64,000 bases of DNA, from NCBI RefSeq assembly GCF_024713945.1, contig NC_134682.1:3876001-3940000 (forward strand), read 5' to 3'. Both the position numbers and the translations under genes were made by a program. Shown one piece after another: positions 1-12,304 of the stretch; within the stretch, counting starts at the first letter, position 1; each line of letters begins with the position of its first letter. Source of the stretch: Dermatophagoides farinae. Taxonomy: Eukaryota; Arthropoda; Arachnida; Sarcoptiformes; Pyroglyphidae. The notes below the pieces were generated by a model that worked only from the letters and a program-made list of their open reading frames with translations, did not search any database and was not told the DNA's origin.

Positions 1-1795
1 AATTACGAGCTTCATCTAAAAGTGTTCATCATACTGTTAATAATAATTATCAAAATCAAACAAAATCAAATAATGATCATAATAATGATGCTGATGATGA
101 ATATAAAAATAGATTAAAAGATAATATAAATAATAAAAGTTTCATACATGGTCGATGGCGATCATCCGGTAAATGTAATAGTAATAGTAGTAGTGGTGGT
201 GGCGGTGGCAGTGGCGGTGTAAATCGAATCAAATTTTCATTTCATACTCCTATTCATAATCATAATCATAATCATCATCATCAATCACAAAATACAAATA
301 ATAAAATACTAACGATATCCGGTTCCGGTAATTTAAACCCTAGTTTGGGTGTTGTCACTAGCAGTGGTGGTGGTGGTGCATCATCAATATCATCAACACA
401 ATCATCACCATTACATGCTACAAATGGAAATAATAGTAAAAATGACCATCAACAACAACAACAACATTCACCATTACCACCACCATCGCCATCATCACCA
501 TCAACAACAACACATGCATTACAACATTCAATGTCAATGTCTGTTCGAAGACAGAATGCATCAAGACGAGCTGTCATTAAAATGCTTGGTAAGTGTTTGA
601 TGTTTGTTTTTATTAATTTAAATGATTGATGGTGATTTAAATTCCATTCGGAATTGAAAATTCACATTTTTTTTTTTATTCATTATTCAAAAATAAAATC
701 CACTAATCAGATGTAATTTTTTTTTCTTTTCATTTATTCTATTTCAACGTTTTTATGGATCGAATTCACATTGGACGATGATCATCATTATTTTATTCAT
801 TTTTTAATGGTATATTTATAATCATTATTCTTGTTTGTGTGTATTGTATCGGAATTTTGGAATTAAATTTAATGATGATGATGATCAAACCAACACACAC
901 ACACACACACCGAAAAAAATAACGATCATATGTGTATGTGTGTCTGTGTCCACAAATGATTCGTTTCTATATGCTGTTATTATATCCGAACGAAAAAAAA
1001 CGACAACAACAACAACAACAACAATTTTTCCGGTTAAATTATAATGGACAAAATCAACACTAACATAATGATCATGATATATTGGCGATACACACAAAAA
1101 AAAACAAACCACTAAAACCAATTTAATAATAATAATAATGCTGTGGTCATTTATATATTTAAAAAAAAATAGTGGCCGTTGTAATTGCATTCTTTTTTTG
1201 TTATTCACCATTTCATGCACAACGTGTAATGGCCATTGTGATGGCACGTAATAATGTTAAAGATGAATATTTTATTCAAATATTCACCCTATTAACACAT
1301 ATATCCGGTATAACATATTATCTATCATCAACAATTAATCCAATACTATATCAGATAATGTCAAAAAAATTCCAATTGGCATTAAGAGAAACATTACCAT
1401 GCTGTTTCTATATATTTTGTTTTTTTCGCCATCAACGTCATCATCATCATCATCAACAACAACAACAACAACAACGAAATACGACTGGACAATCAAGTAC
1501 AATGGCAAGTGGATTTCGTAGTTCAAAATATCATCATTCACAACAACATCAACAGCAGCAACAGCAAGACAAAGATCATCAACAACAATTTTATTCACGT
1601 TCAGAAACATTACAATCATTGGATGTTAATTTCAATGTAAATAAATCATTAAAATATCAAAAACAACAACAACAACAACAGCAGCAGCAGCTACAACAAA
1701 ATTCTGAACAACAATCATCAACAACAACATTCAATCCGGATGATATGGATTTATCAAACTATTGTAATTCATCATCAATAATTTCTAATCGTTAA
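1..1795 (+). CDS. 3' part of a CAPA/pyrokinin (neuromedin U-like) receptor gene, truncated by window edge
   Basis: This is a partial rhodopsin-class GPCR. Exon A runs from the window edge to 588 (reading frame from base 3, no stop) and exon B from 1173 to the stop at 1793-1795. The intron 589-1172 has a GTAAGT donor and is phase 1. Exon A encodes a long intracellular loop 3 rich in Asn, Gly, His and Ser that ends in ASRRAVIKML. Exon B opens with TM6 (FFFCYSPFHAQR, typical of PRXamide receptors), then TM7 with NPILY, and a cytoplasmic tail with His and Gln runs. About 402 residues are visible; TM1-TM5 lie left of the window. TM6 is nearly identical to the second receptor gene at 12305-15993, and the intron falls at the same position and phase, so the two are tandem paralogues. 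Family knowledge says Gq-coupled neuropeptide signalling at the plasma membrane; whether the ligand is CAPA or pyrokinin cannot be decided here. Confidence 0.85.
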
Positions 1796-2188
1796 TTTAA
1801 AATGTTTGTGTTTTATCCAACATTGATTCATGAATAATTTCCACAATGGCAGCCATTTTATTCGCTGTTGTTGTTGTGGATTTTGGAATCCTATCGGAAT
1901 ATATCGTCAGTCATCGTCAATGAAGATCAATACTCTGATTCGTCAAGTCTTTTTGTCGTTATTGTTTGGCTGTTTGAAGTTGACAAATAATTCTGCTTGT
2001 TGGTCAAGTTTTTGCTACTTGTGATCCGTTTTTTTTTGTGTTGTCACCATTATTTTTCTTGTTATTGTTTGACTTCATTTTTTTTATTGTTGTTCATCAA
2101 TTTGAAAGCAAAATTCTGTTAAAAAAATCTGATCACGAATATAACAAAGACTACGGATAACCAAACAACAACAACAACAACCATTTTC

Positions 2189-2194
2189 AATAAA
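2189..2194 (+). promoter_or_regulatory. Candidate polyadenylation signal AATAAA
   Basis: A canonical AATAAA lies 394 bases after the stop codon of the truncated receptor gene. AT-rich sequence makes chance matches common, so this is only a plausible 3' end. Confidence 0.35.
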
Positions 2195-4006
2195 GCAACA
2201 ACAAACTAGAATTTAAGGTGACGAATAAAAAAAATATTGGAAAAATATCAGATTTCTTTCTTCGAGAATGACCAGCAAAACAAAAAAAAAAACAGTCAAA
2301 CAAACACCGAATATAGTGAAAATTCTGGAATCAAATTGCTGATACTTGATCATCATTATATTTAGATGCTTGTTTCATAAATACCGTATACGTGGAAAAA
2401 AACGGAAATGGAATCCTATACCGAAACGAAATAGCGAAAGAAAAATTCACAAATATCGTTCCATATATATATATTTATTATCGTTCAACATTTATTTTTC
2501 TATTATTATTTTCTGTTGTTGTTGTTGTTGTTGTTGTTGTTGTCACAATTTGATTTATAATAGCAACAAACCATCATTCATTCATTCAATTCCAATGTAA
2601 AAAAGACACTTGAATCATTTTTGTTGTTGTTGTTGCTACTGTTTTCATTGTCATATAAATGTTATTTTGAGAATTTTTTTTTCTGAAAATTGTAATCCGG
2701 AAAATAACAACAACAACAACAACAAATTCTTCCGGTTTTGTTTTCAGTGAACAAGAAAAAAAAATAAAAGATGAAAAATTTTTATTTATTACACAACAAT
2801 TTTTTTGTTGGCATGTGATGCTGATGATGATGATGATGAACTTGAAATTAAATCTTTTGAACGGAAAAAAAGAAAATTCTTTGTGAATCATTTTAAAATC
2901 GGTCATTATACAAGATTTGTTGATACCTCGTACCAATAATAAATAATCTCCAACCTCGCTCACCTCACCTCTTGTTTTCCGGAATAGTGATTGATTTTGT
3001 ATCGCTACACCGGAACACACTGCTGCTATAAGTTTCTGGATCATCGTTCACATTTTTTTTCTTTTGGCAATTGCATGTAATTTATGTGGAAAGCAAAATC
3101 TCTTTGACGGTTAGTCGGTAGTTCGGATGAACAAAAAATTAATTTAAACTCAACCCAACAGCATCATCATCATCATCATCATTGCATCGATGGACATTTC
3201 TTGTTTCATAGGTCATTTTTTTTTTGGTATTGATTGCTTTTTTTTCTAGTGAAAAAGTAAATAAATAAATCGACAACATTGAAAATAATTTTTCCCGGTA
3301 ATCCAACATATGACCTAAATTTTTTTTTCTATTTCTTTCTTTCTTGAATTTTGAAATATTGTGGATGGGGTCAAACAAAAAAAATCAAATTATTATCATT
3401 GTCGTTCATGTAAATGTTAATTACATTCTCATGCACTTCATCAAATGAATGTCAATTGATTTTCCATCCAGATTATAACAGAATATATATATCCAACGAC
3501 AACAAATCTTTCAACATTCTGATTGTAATATTTACAATGTCATTTATTCATTGAACGAATCATTTCCTTGTCGCTGTCGTTGTTGTTGTTTGTTTGATAT
3601 GTTTATCAGCCATACACACACACACAACACACATGGATGCACCAATAAAACCCGGAAGCATATAGAATATCACTGCTTGATATTTGATTAATTAATTTGA
3701 TTATGATGATGATGATGACAAATTTTTTTCTAAAAACATGACATCATCATCATTATCGTTATCTGAAATTTCTTGTTTTCGTATTTTTCTACATCCCTAT
3801 GGACCAATCTATTTTTTTCTGTTTCTTTTTGCAGTGTTTGTGTATTTGATTCAAAGTTTCAAAAAAATTTTTTCTTTTTTCTTTCTCACTTTCAACACGA
3901 AATATATTCGAAACAAAAAAGTTTCATCATGGCCAGTATAGATGGCGGCCATACATACAACACATATGACTATTTGTCAATTCTTTGGCCATTGCTGCGG
4001 CACAGA

Positions 4007-4030
4007 ATCCATCCATCCATCCATCCATCC
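4007..4030. repeat. (ATCC)n microsatellite
   Basis: Six tandem copies of ATCC, in noncoding DNA between the receptor genes. Confidence 0.9.
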
Positions 4031-5342
4031 AGCATTTATTTATTTTTTCAATTTAATTCTGATGGCCATATTTTTTTTGTTGTTGTTGTTGTTGTCTGAT
4101 CATTCATTCGATTTTATTTGTGTCAAGTAAGTCATATTTTTTTTATGTTCTCATTCGATTGAATCATAATTCTGTTTCATTTCATTTCATTCCATTTTCT
4201 TTTCATTAATTTTTACATTCTTTCATTCATTGAATGTTGAGATTGATGTCCATGTCACACTCATTTTGTCCATTTCTTTTGTGTTTAGATGTGTAGTTAA
4301 TTTAAATTACAAACATACGCATGATGATGATGATGATGATGATAAAATATGGGCCCGGCAATGAATATAATGATTATTTTCATTGTTTTTTTTTCTTTGG
4401 TTCCAATATATGGAATTTGCGACGAATCATTTTGGATTCTATTTTTGGAATCACTTTTACTAATTTTGTCAATTTGTCTTTTGTTTTTGTTTTTTTTTTT
4501 GTTTTTTCCAATATGCTAAACGAATTTGTTTTGTTTTTTTTCTTGTTCCATTCTTAAAACGTTAAACATTTGTAGAATTTATGTTTTCATCGTTGGCTCT
4601 CATTGTATTCAATCACATCATCATCATCATCATCATCATCATCAGTCTTTTTAAGACAGAAAAAAAATCCGAAAGTCAAAGAAAAAATTTTTTCTTTTGT
4701 CAGTCCACAAATCCATTGAATTTTTTTTTCATTTTTTGTTTTCATGTGTTCACTCAATCCGTTATAAAAAAAAGAAAATGAAAATATTTGAAATTCGCTG
4801 CTACGATAAGATCGGTTGGGGATATTTCGATTTTGTTTTGTTTAAGCTTCTATAGATGAGGACAGAAAAAAAATCGAATCATTTTTTTTTTTTAGTTTGG
4901 CAATTTTTTCTTCGTCATTCTCATCTGATCTGGTGCAGTTGCTGCTGCTGCTGAGGCTGCTGCTTAAAAGGCCAAACGAATAAGAGAAAAAAAACCTTTT
5001 GGATTCATTAATAAGTCTTTGATTTTTTTTTTTTTTTTTTTGGTTGTTGAAAATCACTCTTTTTCATTTTCTAATTTTTTTTTTCTTTTTGTTCTAATCG
5101 ATCTTCAATACAACAACAACAACAACACAATAATGATCGTATATGGGCAATTTTTGACTTTAATTTTTTTTCACTTCTTTTTACGCCCAATTCACAAATA
5201 TAAATCTTTTTTTTCTCTCATCTTTCGCCGCCTGTATATCGACAGCAGCATCTGCACTGTACGCCAACCAAAACGATTCGTCTTGGATCGTGAATCATGA
5301 TCCATTGACTTCCAAGTGATGTTGATGATGGTGATGAACTGA

Positions 5343-5366
5343 ACACACACACACACACACACACAC
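5343..5366. repeat. (CA)n microsatellite
   Basis: An uninterrupted dinucleotide run in noncoding DNA, one of many CA/TG runs in the window. Confidence 0.9.
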
Positions 5367-7240
5367 GATTGAGTATCACGAGTTAAAGTTATTTCAATAC
5401 AGTATCAATATTATGGGCGTTTCGGTATTTGTTTGTTTTTCCTTTTGTTTTCCATACACACCATTATCATCTATCTGCCAAATTCTGAACCTTTTTTTTT
5501 ATTTTTGACGATTATTCATTATGATTTGTATTGTATCGACGTGTGTGTATGTGTATGTATGTGTGTGTGATGAAACCAAGATGTTTGAAATGGAGAAAAA
5601 AAATATTCTATAATCGAAATAGAAATAGAAATTGAATTAAATTCTATAGTCGGATGTAGTCAGTTTTATTTTTCTGGTCAAACGAAACAAAAGAAAAAAA
5701 AACAGAATTCACAGAATAACGTGAGAATCATATTAAATAATAATGATGATGATGATGATGACGTTGAAAGGTTTTTTTTTATAGCCATTGTATATAATGG
5801 TCGTTTCCGGTTGAAATAATATCCACCATTATTGTTTGTTGTTTGGTTATTATTTTACAATGAAAATGAATGGTATAAGGTGTTTATTTATTTATTTTTT
5901 TTTTTTGCATAAGATTTTCCATTTTCGATGATGAATTTTCAGTATTTATAATTCCTGAAATTTTCTTTAGTTTTTTTTTTTTTTGGTTCCGTTTCTGTTT
6001 GTTTTTTGTGTGGTTTTATTCGGTTTTTGCCATGTCGTGTGCGTGCGTTTGTGTTAAGATGATGATGATGAATTATCCATTGTGTGTGCAGTGGAATGTC
6101 AAGATTAAAATTTTTTTCTATTCGAATGTTTACAGAACAACAACGACGACGACGACAACAGATTTATATTCAAATATATATCAATCATATGGTAATAATT
6201 TTCTTTTTCTCGGTTCAATTGATTCTATTTATAAACATCTTGATGACAATTATTCTATTTTTTTAAATTGCCTTTTTTTTTTGCCATTCATCGACTTGGA
6301 AACACTGCTAGTTGCTAGCTAATTTTGTTCATTTTTTTTTTGAAATTAGCTCTCTACTATGTGTTTATTATTCTGTTCGGTTTGGTTTTTTCTCTTGAAT
6401 TTCTCATGCCTGAAGAAATTGTTCCAAATTTTGATGGTTCATATCTCGGTATCACGGTAGCTGGATTTCATTATTTCCATTCCAGTTAATTTTGAGTTTG
6501 TTTTTTTTGTTCATTCTCTCCCCCCCCATTGCAATAATAATAATGATGATGACTATGATGACAATATATAAATGTGAAAATAAAAATAAGGGTAGTAGCA
6601 ACTTGATACCAAAAAAAAAGAGAAAAAAGAAATATTCGTTTCAAATATAGGCCAATGACTTTGATTCTTGTTGTTGTTCTTGGTTGTTGTTGTTGTTGTT
6701 GTTGTTGTTGACAATGACTTTGAATTGAATGAATTAAATAGAAAGTTTACTTTAGATAAGGAATGGAAAAAAAAATTCCAAAATTTGAAGTTTTTCACTC
6801 ATTCACACACATACACAGAGAGAGTTTATATGTGAGTTGGCATGTGTATGATAGCCACCACCGTCATTTATCATTGGAATATATAAATTTTTCTTGTGTG
6901 TGTGTATGTAAGAAAAAAAAACAGTCAGTGGAAATTAAACAAAAAAAACAGCAACAACAACAACAACAAGAAAAATATTTATTCGGTTCTTGACTTTTGA
7001 CTTTATTTTTTATTTTATTTTTTTTTTTTTTTTTTTGTTAAAATATTCTTGTGTGTGTGTATGTGTTACGTATATATCGTTGTATAGTATGCAAAAATAT
7101 TTCATCTACAACTTAAATTCTGGCCAAACATGAAAGATCACGCGAATGAACACACACACCGGTGATGATATATCCCCACAGCAAAGACAAGCTTTTAGAT
7201 GCAATAACCACCAACCCACATCCTAACACCCCAAACACAT

Positions 7241-7262
7241 ACACACACACACACACACACAC
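7241..7262. repeat. (CA)n microsatellite
   Basis: An uninterrupted CA run in noncoding DNA, preceded by C-rich sequence. Confidence 0.9.
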
Positions 7263-8944
7263 ATTATGTCGAAAACTTTCCATGGCTAATTTTCTGGGAT
7301 TTATGGATTTTTTTTCTTTGCTTATTTACTTCTGGATTCTTTGATTTTATGGTAGATCATATTACACACTTGCACACACACAGACAGACAAATCATGAGT
7401 AAAATTTTCGATAATATTGAACCACCACCATCTGATTCTTTTGGATTCTTGTTTCAACTATCATTTTTATTTATATATATATATTTTTTTTACTGACCAT
7501 AACGTTTTATTTTCAGAGCATTTTATTTCATGTTTTGTTTTGCTTCAATCTCTATATTTTTTCCATATTTCACTAGATATCATTTTCACAATATAATACA
7601 AACCGAAAAATTGTTTCTACCGATATAAACGTATGAAACTTTGCAATAAACACATACATACATATATCTCTTATTTGTTTGCATTAATGTCCATTGGACT
7701 AATGGACCATTTCGTAATGTTTGTAGTTACCATTTTTGTTTTGTTTTTTTTCATTCTTGAAATTTTTTTTCTTTTTGTTTTTTTCGGCTTTTGGATATAT
7801 TCCCGTATTTATATATATGGTTATCATCAGTATATATCTATGGATGTTTTTTTTCTCTCATTTCATCCACGCTATTTTGACCATCATCATCATCATTATT
7901 ATTATCGTATGGTCATCATGATGATTTTGTACGATTCAACCACACACACAGACGCACTCATTTATGTCACACGTTTTCTCTCTCTCTCATTCTCTATTTG
8001 TATAGAATACCGGAATATGGAATTTCATTTTCTATTTGCTGTCATTGTTGTTGTTGTTGTTGTTGTTGTTGCTGATTCTTCTATTCATTCTTTCATTGGA
8101 TTTTTTTTTTTGTTTCCCTTGTTATTAATTTCTGGTTTTTTTTTCTCTCTTCAATATTCTTTCCATTTGTAGCCATCATCATCAATAGCATCATTGTTAT
8201 TGGTTTTTAACGCCTGGTGTGTGTGTGTGTGTGTGTATGGTACCAAAATCGATAATAAAAATAATATGAAAATGGATCTCGTGACTTTTCATATTTTTCT
8301 TTTCTTCATCTTATTGTATTTCACTTTAGATATGGCTATCATAGTATCCATATCTAAAGTTTTTTTTGCTTTGTTTTGTTTCTTTCTTCTGTTTTTGAGT
8401 TATTTCTGGATGGATGGATGGTTCATAAATAGAACAGGGCTCTTAAAATAACATTAACAGTCATTTTTTTTCCAGCTATAAATTCTGTTCCATTATTTGT
8501 TTGTCCGTGTGTGTGTTATTTGTTCCAAAAAAAAATATTTCACAATGCACACACACATTGAAATTGAATTGATTTTGAAGCGTTTTGGTACCACCATGGA
8601 ATATGATGTTGACTATGATGATGATGATGATGATGATGTGACAAATTTCCGCCATTTTCATATATATATCACTTTATCGTATTCCATTCCAATTGTGTGT
8701 GTGTTTTTTTCTCCATATATTTGTATATTGTCATCAACATTGAGAGTTTTTTCTTTATAATTGAAAACTTTAATCATCAATGATTGTCATCATCATCTTG
8801 CATTGTTTGAAATGGGTAGTAATTTTGTCGATGGGTGGTGCTTCGAAATGATTATCATCATGTTGATGATTTTGAAGTAAATAAATTGGAATGGAATTAA
8901 ATTTAGAAAATTAAAACTCAAAAAAAAAAATTAACTAACAACAC

Positions 8945-9017
8945 AAAAAAGAGAATATTCATCTTTATTGATTTTTATTTTTTAATCAATTTTATTAGTA
9001 AGAATATTCTCTGTTTG
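8945..9017. other. Imperfect hairpin, pre-miRNA-like in size
   Basis: An 11-base arm AGAGAATATTC at 8950-8960 is exactly complementary to GAATATTCTCT at 9002-9012. A 7-base inner arm ATTGATT is complementary to AATCAAT around a short T-rich loop. Further A-T pairs extend the base outward. The whole fold is about 70 nt. Function is unknown; in AT-rich DNA such structures also arise by chance. Confidence 0.4.
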
Positions 9018-9124
9018 TTTATTGTTCATTGTTTTCTATGGAAGAAAAAATCAAATTCGTATGAATCGATCGTTTGGAATAATAATGAGAATCTGAATCT
9101 TTTGAAACAACATCGGTAACAATC

Positions 9125-9150
9125 ATGATGATGATGATGATGATGATGAT
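9125..9150. repeat. (GAT)n microsatellite
   Basis: A tandem GAT run in noncoding DNA, the same triplet that encodes Asp runs in several genes of the window. Confidence 0.85.
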
Positions 9151-9240
9151 AAAAAATAATGATTCCGAATGTTTGCAACAGAATAAATAATAAAAACATT
9201 AATAACTTTGTCAATAATCGGTATATAATCAGAATTGTAT

Positions 9241-9287
9241 TCTCTCTCTCTCTCTCTCTCTCTATGTCCGTGTGTGTGTGTGTGTGT
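9241..9287. repeat. Compound (CT)n-(GT)n microsatellite
   Basis: An uninterrupted CT run at 9241-9262 is followed after a short spacer by a GT run at about 9271-9287. Confidence 0.9.
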
Positions 9288-9377
9288 TGAGACAAGTTGT
9301 TTCCACGGAAAATGAAAATAAATCTATTCATAAACTGTCTATTGCTGGATAGATTTTTTTTTCCATTTATCTTGTCT

Positions 9378-9417
9378 GTTGCTGCTGCTGGTGGTGGTGG
9401 TGGTGGTGGTGGTGGTG
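9378..9417. repeat. (CTG)(GTG)n triplet repeat
   Basis: About thirteen G-rich triplets in a row (CTG then GTG), unusually GC-rich for this AT-rich window. No gene overlaps it. Confidence 0.85.
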
Positions 9418-12304
9418 ATGGTGGTTTTTTTGTGCTATCCAATTCCAAACGTATTTTTTTCTCCACTATTTATTTATTTATTTATTTGCGGATAATGACT
9501 ACCAACAAGAATCGGAAAAATGAACAGCAAGGAAAAGGAATTTTTTCGTTCTGTTGGAATCAATTCCGATATTCAATTTCATTCTCATTCATTCATTCAT
9601 TCATTGAATTTTAGATCATAACGGTTATGTTATATCGGTTAACTGGCTAACTGGTTGGCTGTTTAGCATTTTATTTTATTTTTTTATGTTTGGCTGAAGA
9701 ATAAAAAAAAAAATGAAGAGAAACGAAAACCGATTCATCAATCGATTGATTCAATTCTTCAAAAGTAACAGAAGAACTAACACGAGTGTGCACAAAACGC
9801 ACACACACACACACATTGACGTCGATGACGACAAATAGAATATTCTTTGTTTTGTTCTTTGTGTGTGTGTGTGTGTTTTTTTTTCACCGATTTAAGTTAT
9901 GATCATTTTTTCTCGATATATTGCCTATCAATGGTGATATATTTACTAAATGCTTACTGAATATTATATACAGTAATATTATCTAGGCGTGTTTGTGTGT
10001 GTGTATTCTGGTATGTTTTACTATTCTTGATTCTTGCTACTTCTTGGTTCGATTTTTTTCATCTCTGGATTCCAACACACACACACACACACACATAGAT
10101 ATATTCTGCTATGCTACTCGCTGCAAATTTGGAAGCAAAAGAGAAAAAAAAATTCCCTCAAATTGCTACACATAGTCATGGGTGTTGAAAGAATCTGCGC
10201 TGAAAGAGTGAGAGAGAGAGAAAGAAAGAATTTCAAACCAATCATTCCACATTGGTTTGATAGTAGTAAATTATGGTTCGTAGCAAATTCGTCACATTTT
10301 TTTTTCTCTCTTTCTTGGTTTGTTTGTTTGTTTGTTTTCCCGCGTACACGAAAATTTTTTTTTCTCTCTTCGATTCAAAACCAATTTATTCGTTAATAAC
10401 TTGTATTTGTATGTACAAGACTGTGACAAAAATCAACGAATAAAAATTGATAATTTTTAGCCATTTAAATCAATGTGTTTGTGGTGTTCATTCATTTTTG
10501 AAAATTTATTTGAATTGAAATTTACTCACCATCATAATCGAAAAAAAAATCACATCAAATTCGTCAATCGGTTTGTAAGTGCAAAACCAAAACCACAAAT
10601 TTAAAAATTCAGTTCATACTGTTTTTTTCGATTATTTATTCATTTCGATTTCGATTGTGATCACAAACGATTTGTGGACAAAAAATTTGTAATTAATTTT
10701 AATTTAGTTTTTTTTTTCTTTCACCAAAATTGTTGATTTGTGTCTTTGTCTGAATGTTTGTTTGTATGTGGAGATTTTTGGGATTAATTTTCTCGTTAGT
10801 ATTGGCTATTTCGACACACACACACACAATGATTCATGATTCCAATTTGATAATAAGATTATTTATTTTTTTTTTTTTTGGAAAGAAATAAGAAGATTGC
10901 AAGAAAATGACAAAACTGAATGTGAAATTGAGTGCAAATTAAATCAAAAAAAAAAAAAAAAAATCAAACGACAAAATTTTGGTGAAAACAAAAAATAACA
11001 ACAAGATTTTCTATTCCACTCTGTTTCTCATCCAATTTTCTCGACCGGAAGAAAATGATGGTGGTTGGTCGATAAATTATTCAAAAAAAAAAAAATTTTT
11101 TTTTCGCCTCTGTTCGAATTTCGAAATCACGAATTTCCGTTTTTGTCACCATCACAATATTATTATTATTATCAGCATTGAATTATGTGTGGTTAAATTG
11201 AAATCAATTACTGTGTGTTTGTGTTGATTTTTTCATTATCATTTTGTCATTTGAATTTTTTTTTTGACATTTGGTTGATGTAGAGGTCATTTACATACAA
11301 TTAACGCGTCAATCAATCAATCAATAAAATATGAAAAAAAATGATTTTTTTTGCAGTTATTGAAAACTGTAAATTTTTATTGAATTTTGATTGTTGTTTA
11401 ACAATGATTGTTTGTTACCAGAATGATGCTGACAACAACCACACTATCAACATTATCATTTTTTCTTTATTGATAAATCGATCGATCTATCGATCTATCA
11501 ATGAACATCATCATGACCTTCAAACAAGATCCATCTGTGTCTTTGTGTGTAAATCATGATCCATAATGATCCATATAAATAAAACAAAACAGAAAAAAAT
11601 GAAATTTGAAAAATCCAAAAATATAAATTCAATTTTTCAATAGGAAATCTAATTTAATATTCCGGAAATAACCGAAAAATTGGATGTTTTTTTGGATTCT
11701 GTTTTTTTTCTTTCTGTAATACTATCCTGGAATTTTTCTTACCGTTTTTTTTGGCAAATAGAATTGCCATTTTTCAGTTTGTGTGTGTGTGTGTGCGCTG
11801 TTTCATTGGTAGCTGTAAAACTTTTAAATTAGATCTTGAAATAAATCATGTCATTCTTGATTTTTTTTTTTTTGGCCAAGTGTTTAATATTGCAGTACAG
11901 CCATAAATTCTGTGTCTCTGTGTGTGTGTGTGTCCAATTACATCACACTGGTTGCGCTGTTGCATCATATAAATTCTGTATAACTGAATTTAAAACTCGA
12001 AAGATAAAAGTTTCATTCATTTAGAGTGTGGTGAAAATAAAAAAAAACACGAATAATTTCCAGTACCGTAATTTGTTTTTTCTTATTTTTCTTTTCTTAG
12101 AATACTTTGTTTTTGTTTCTTGAATGGATTGATTCTTGTTGTTTTGATTTAACCTATCATCATTGTTAACGGTAACTGTATCCATCCGTTTTATCCGAAT
12201 TCTTTACAGGTTTGTCTATCCATAAATATGACATTTAGTTTTTCAATCTTGAATCTTGTTAATGTTTTTTTTTGTTTCCACACACACACACATACACAAA
12301 GAGC

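Larger units (their letters stand above)
1796..12304. other. Gene-free low-complexity DNA between the two receptor genes
   Basis: About 10.5 kb holding the 3' UTR of the first receptor and the promoter or 5' UTR of the second. No coding exon was recognised on either strand. Open frames here translate to runs of Phe, Ile, His, Thr-His or Val from T tracts, GAT, CA/TG and CAA/TTG repeats and show no domain. The stretch holds dense poly-T and poly-A tracts, (CA)n blocks such as 5343-5366 and 7241-7262, (CT)n at 9241-9262, (GAT)n at 9125-9150 and a hairpin at 8945-9017. Untranslated upstream exons of the second receptor could hide here. Confidence 0.6.

Noticed and set aside
885-1247. 120-codon minus-strand ORF
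   Set aside because: It overlaps the receptor intron and exon on the other strand and translates CA, ACA and AAT repeats into Val, Ile and His runs.
7633-8172. 179-codon + strand hydrophobic ORF
   Set aside because: Phe/Ile/Val/His composition comes from T tracts and GTT/ATC runs; no motif or splice boundaries.
9241-9287. Microsatellite arrays as possible CRISPR-like or satellite arrays
   Set aside because: They are simple dinucleotide runs without spacers, in a eukaryotic context.
9026-9466. 146-codon minus-strand ORF with Pro, His and Arg-Glu runs
   Set aside because: It reads the GTG, GAT and CT microsatellites; nothing between them looks coding.
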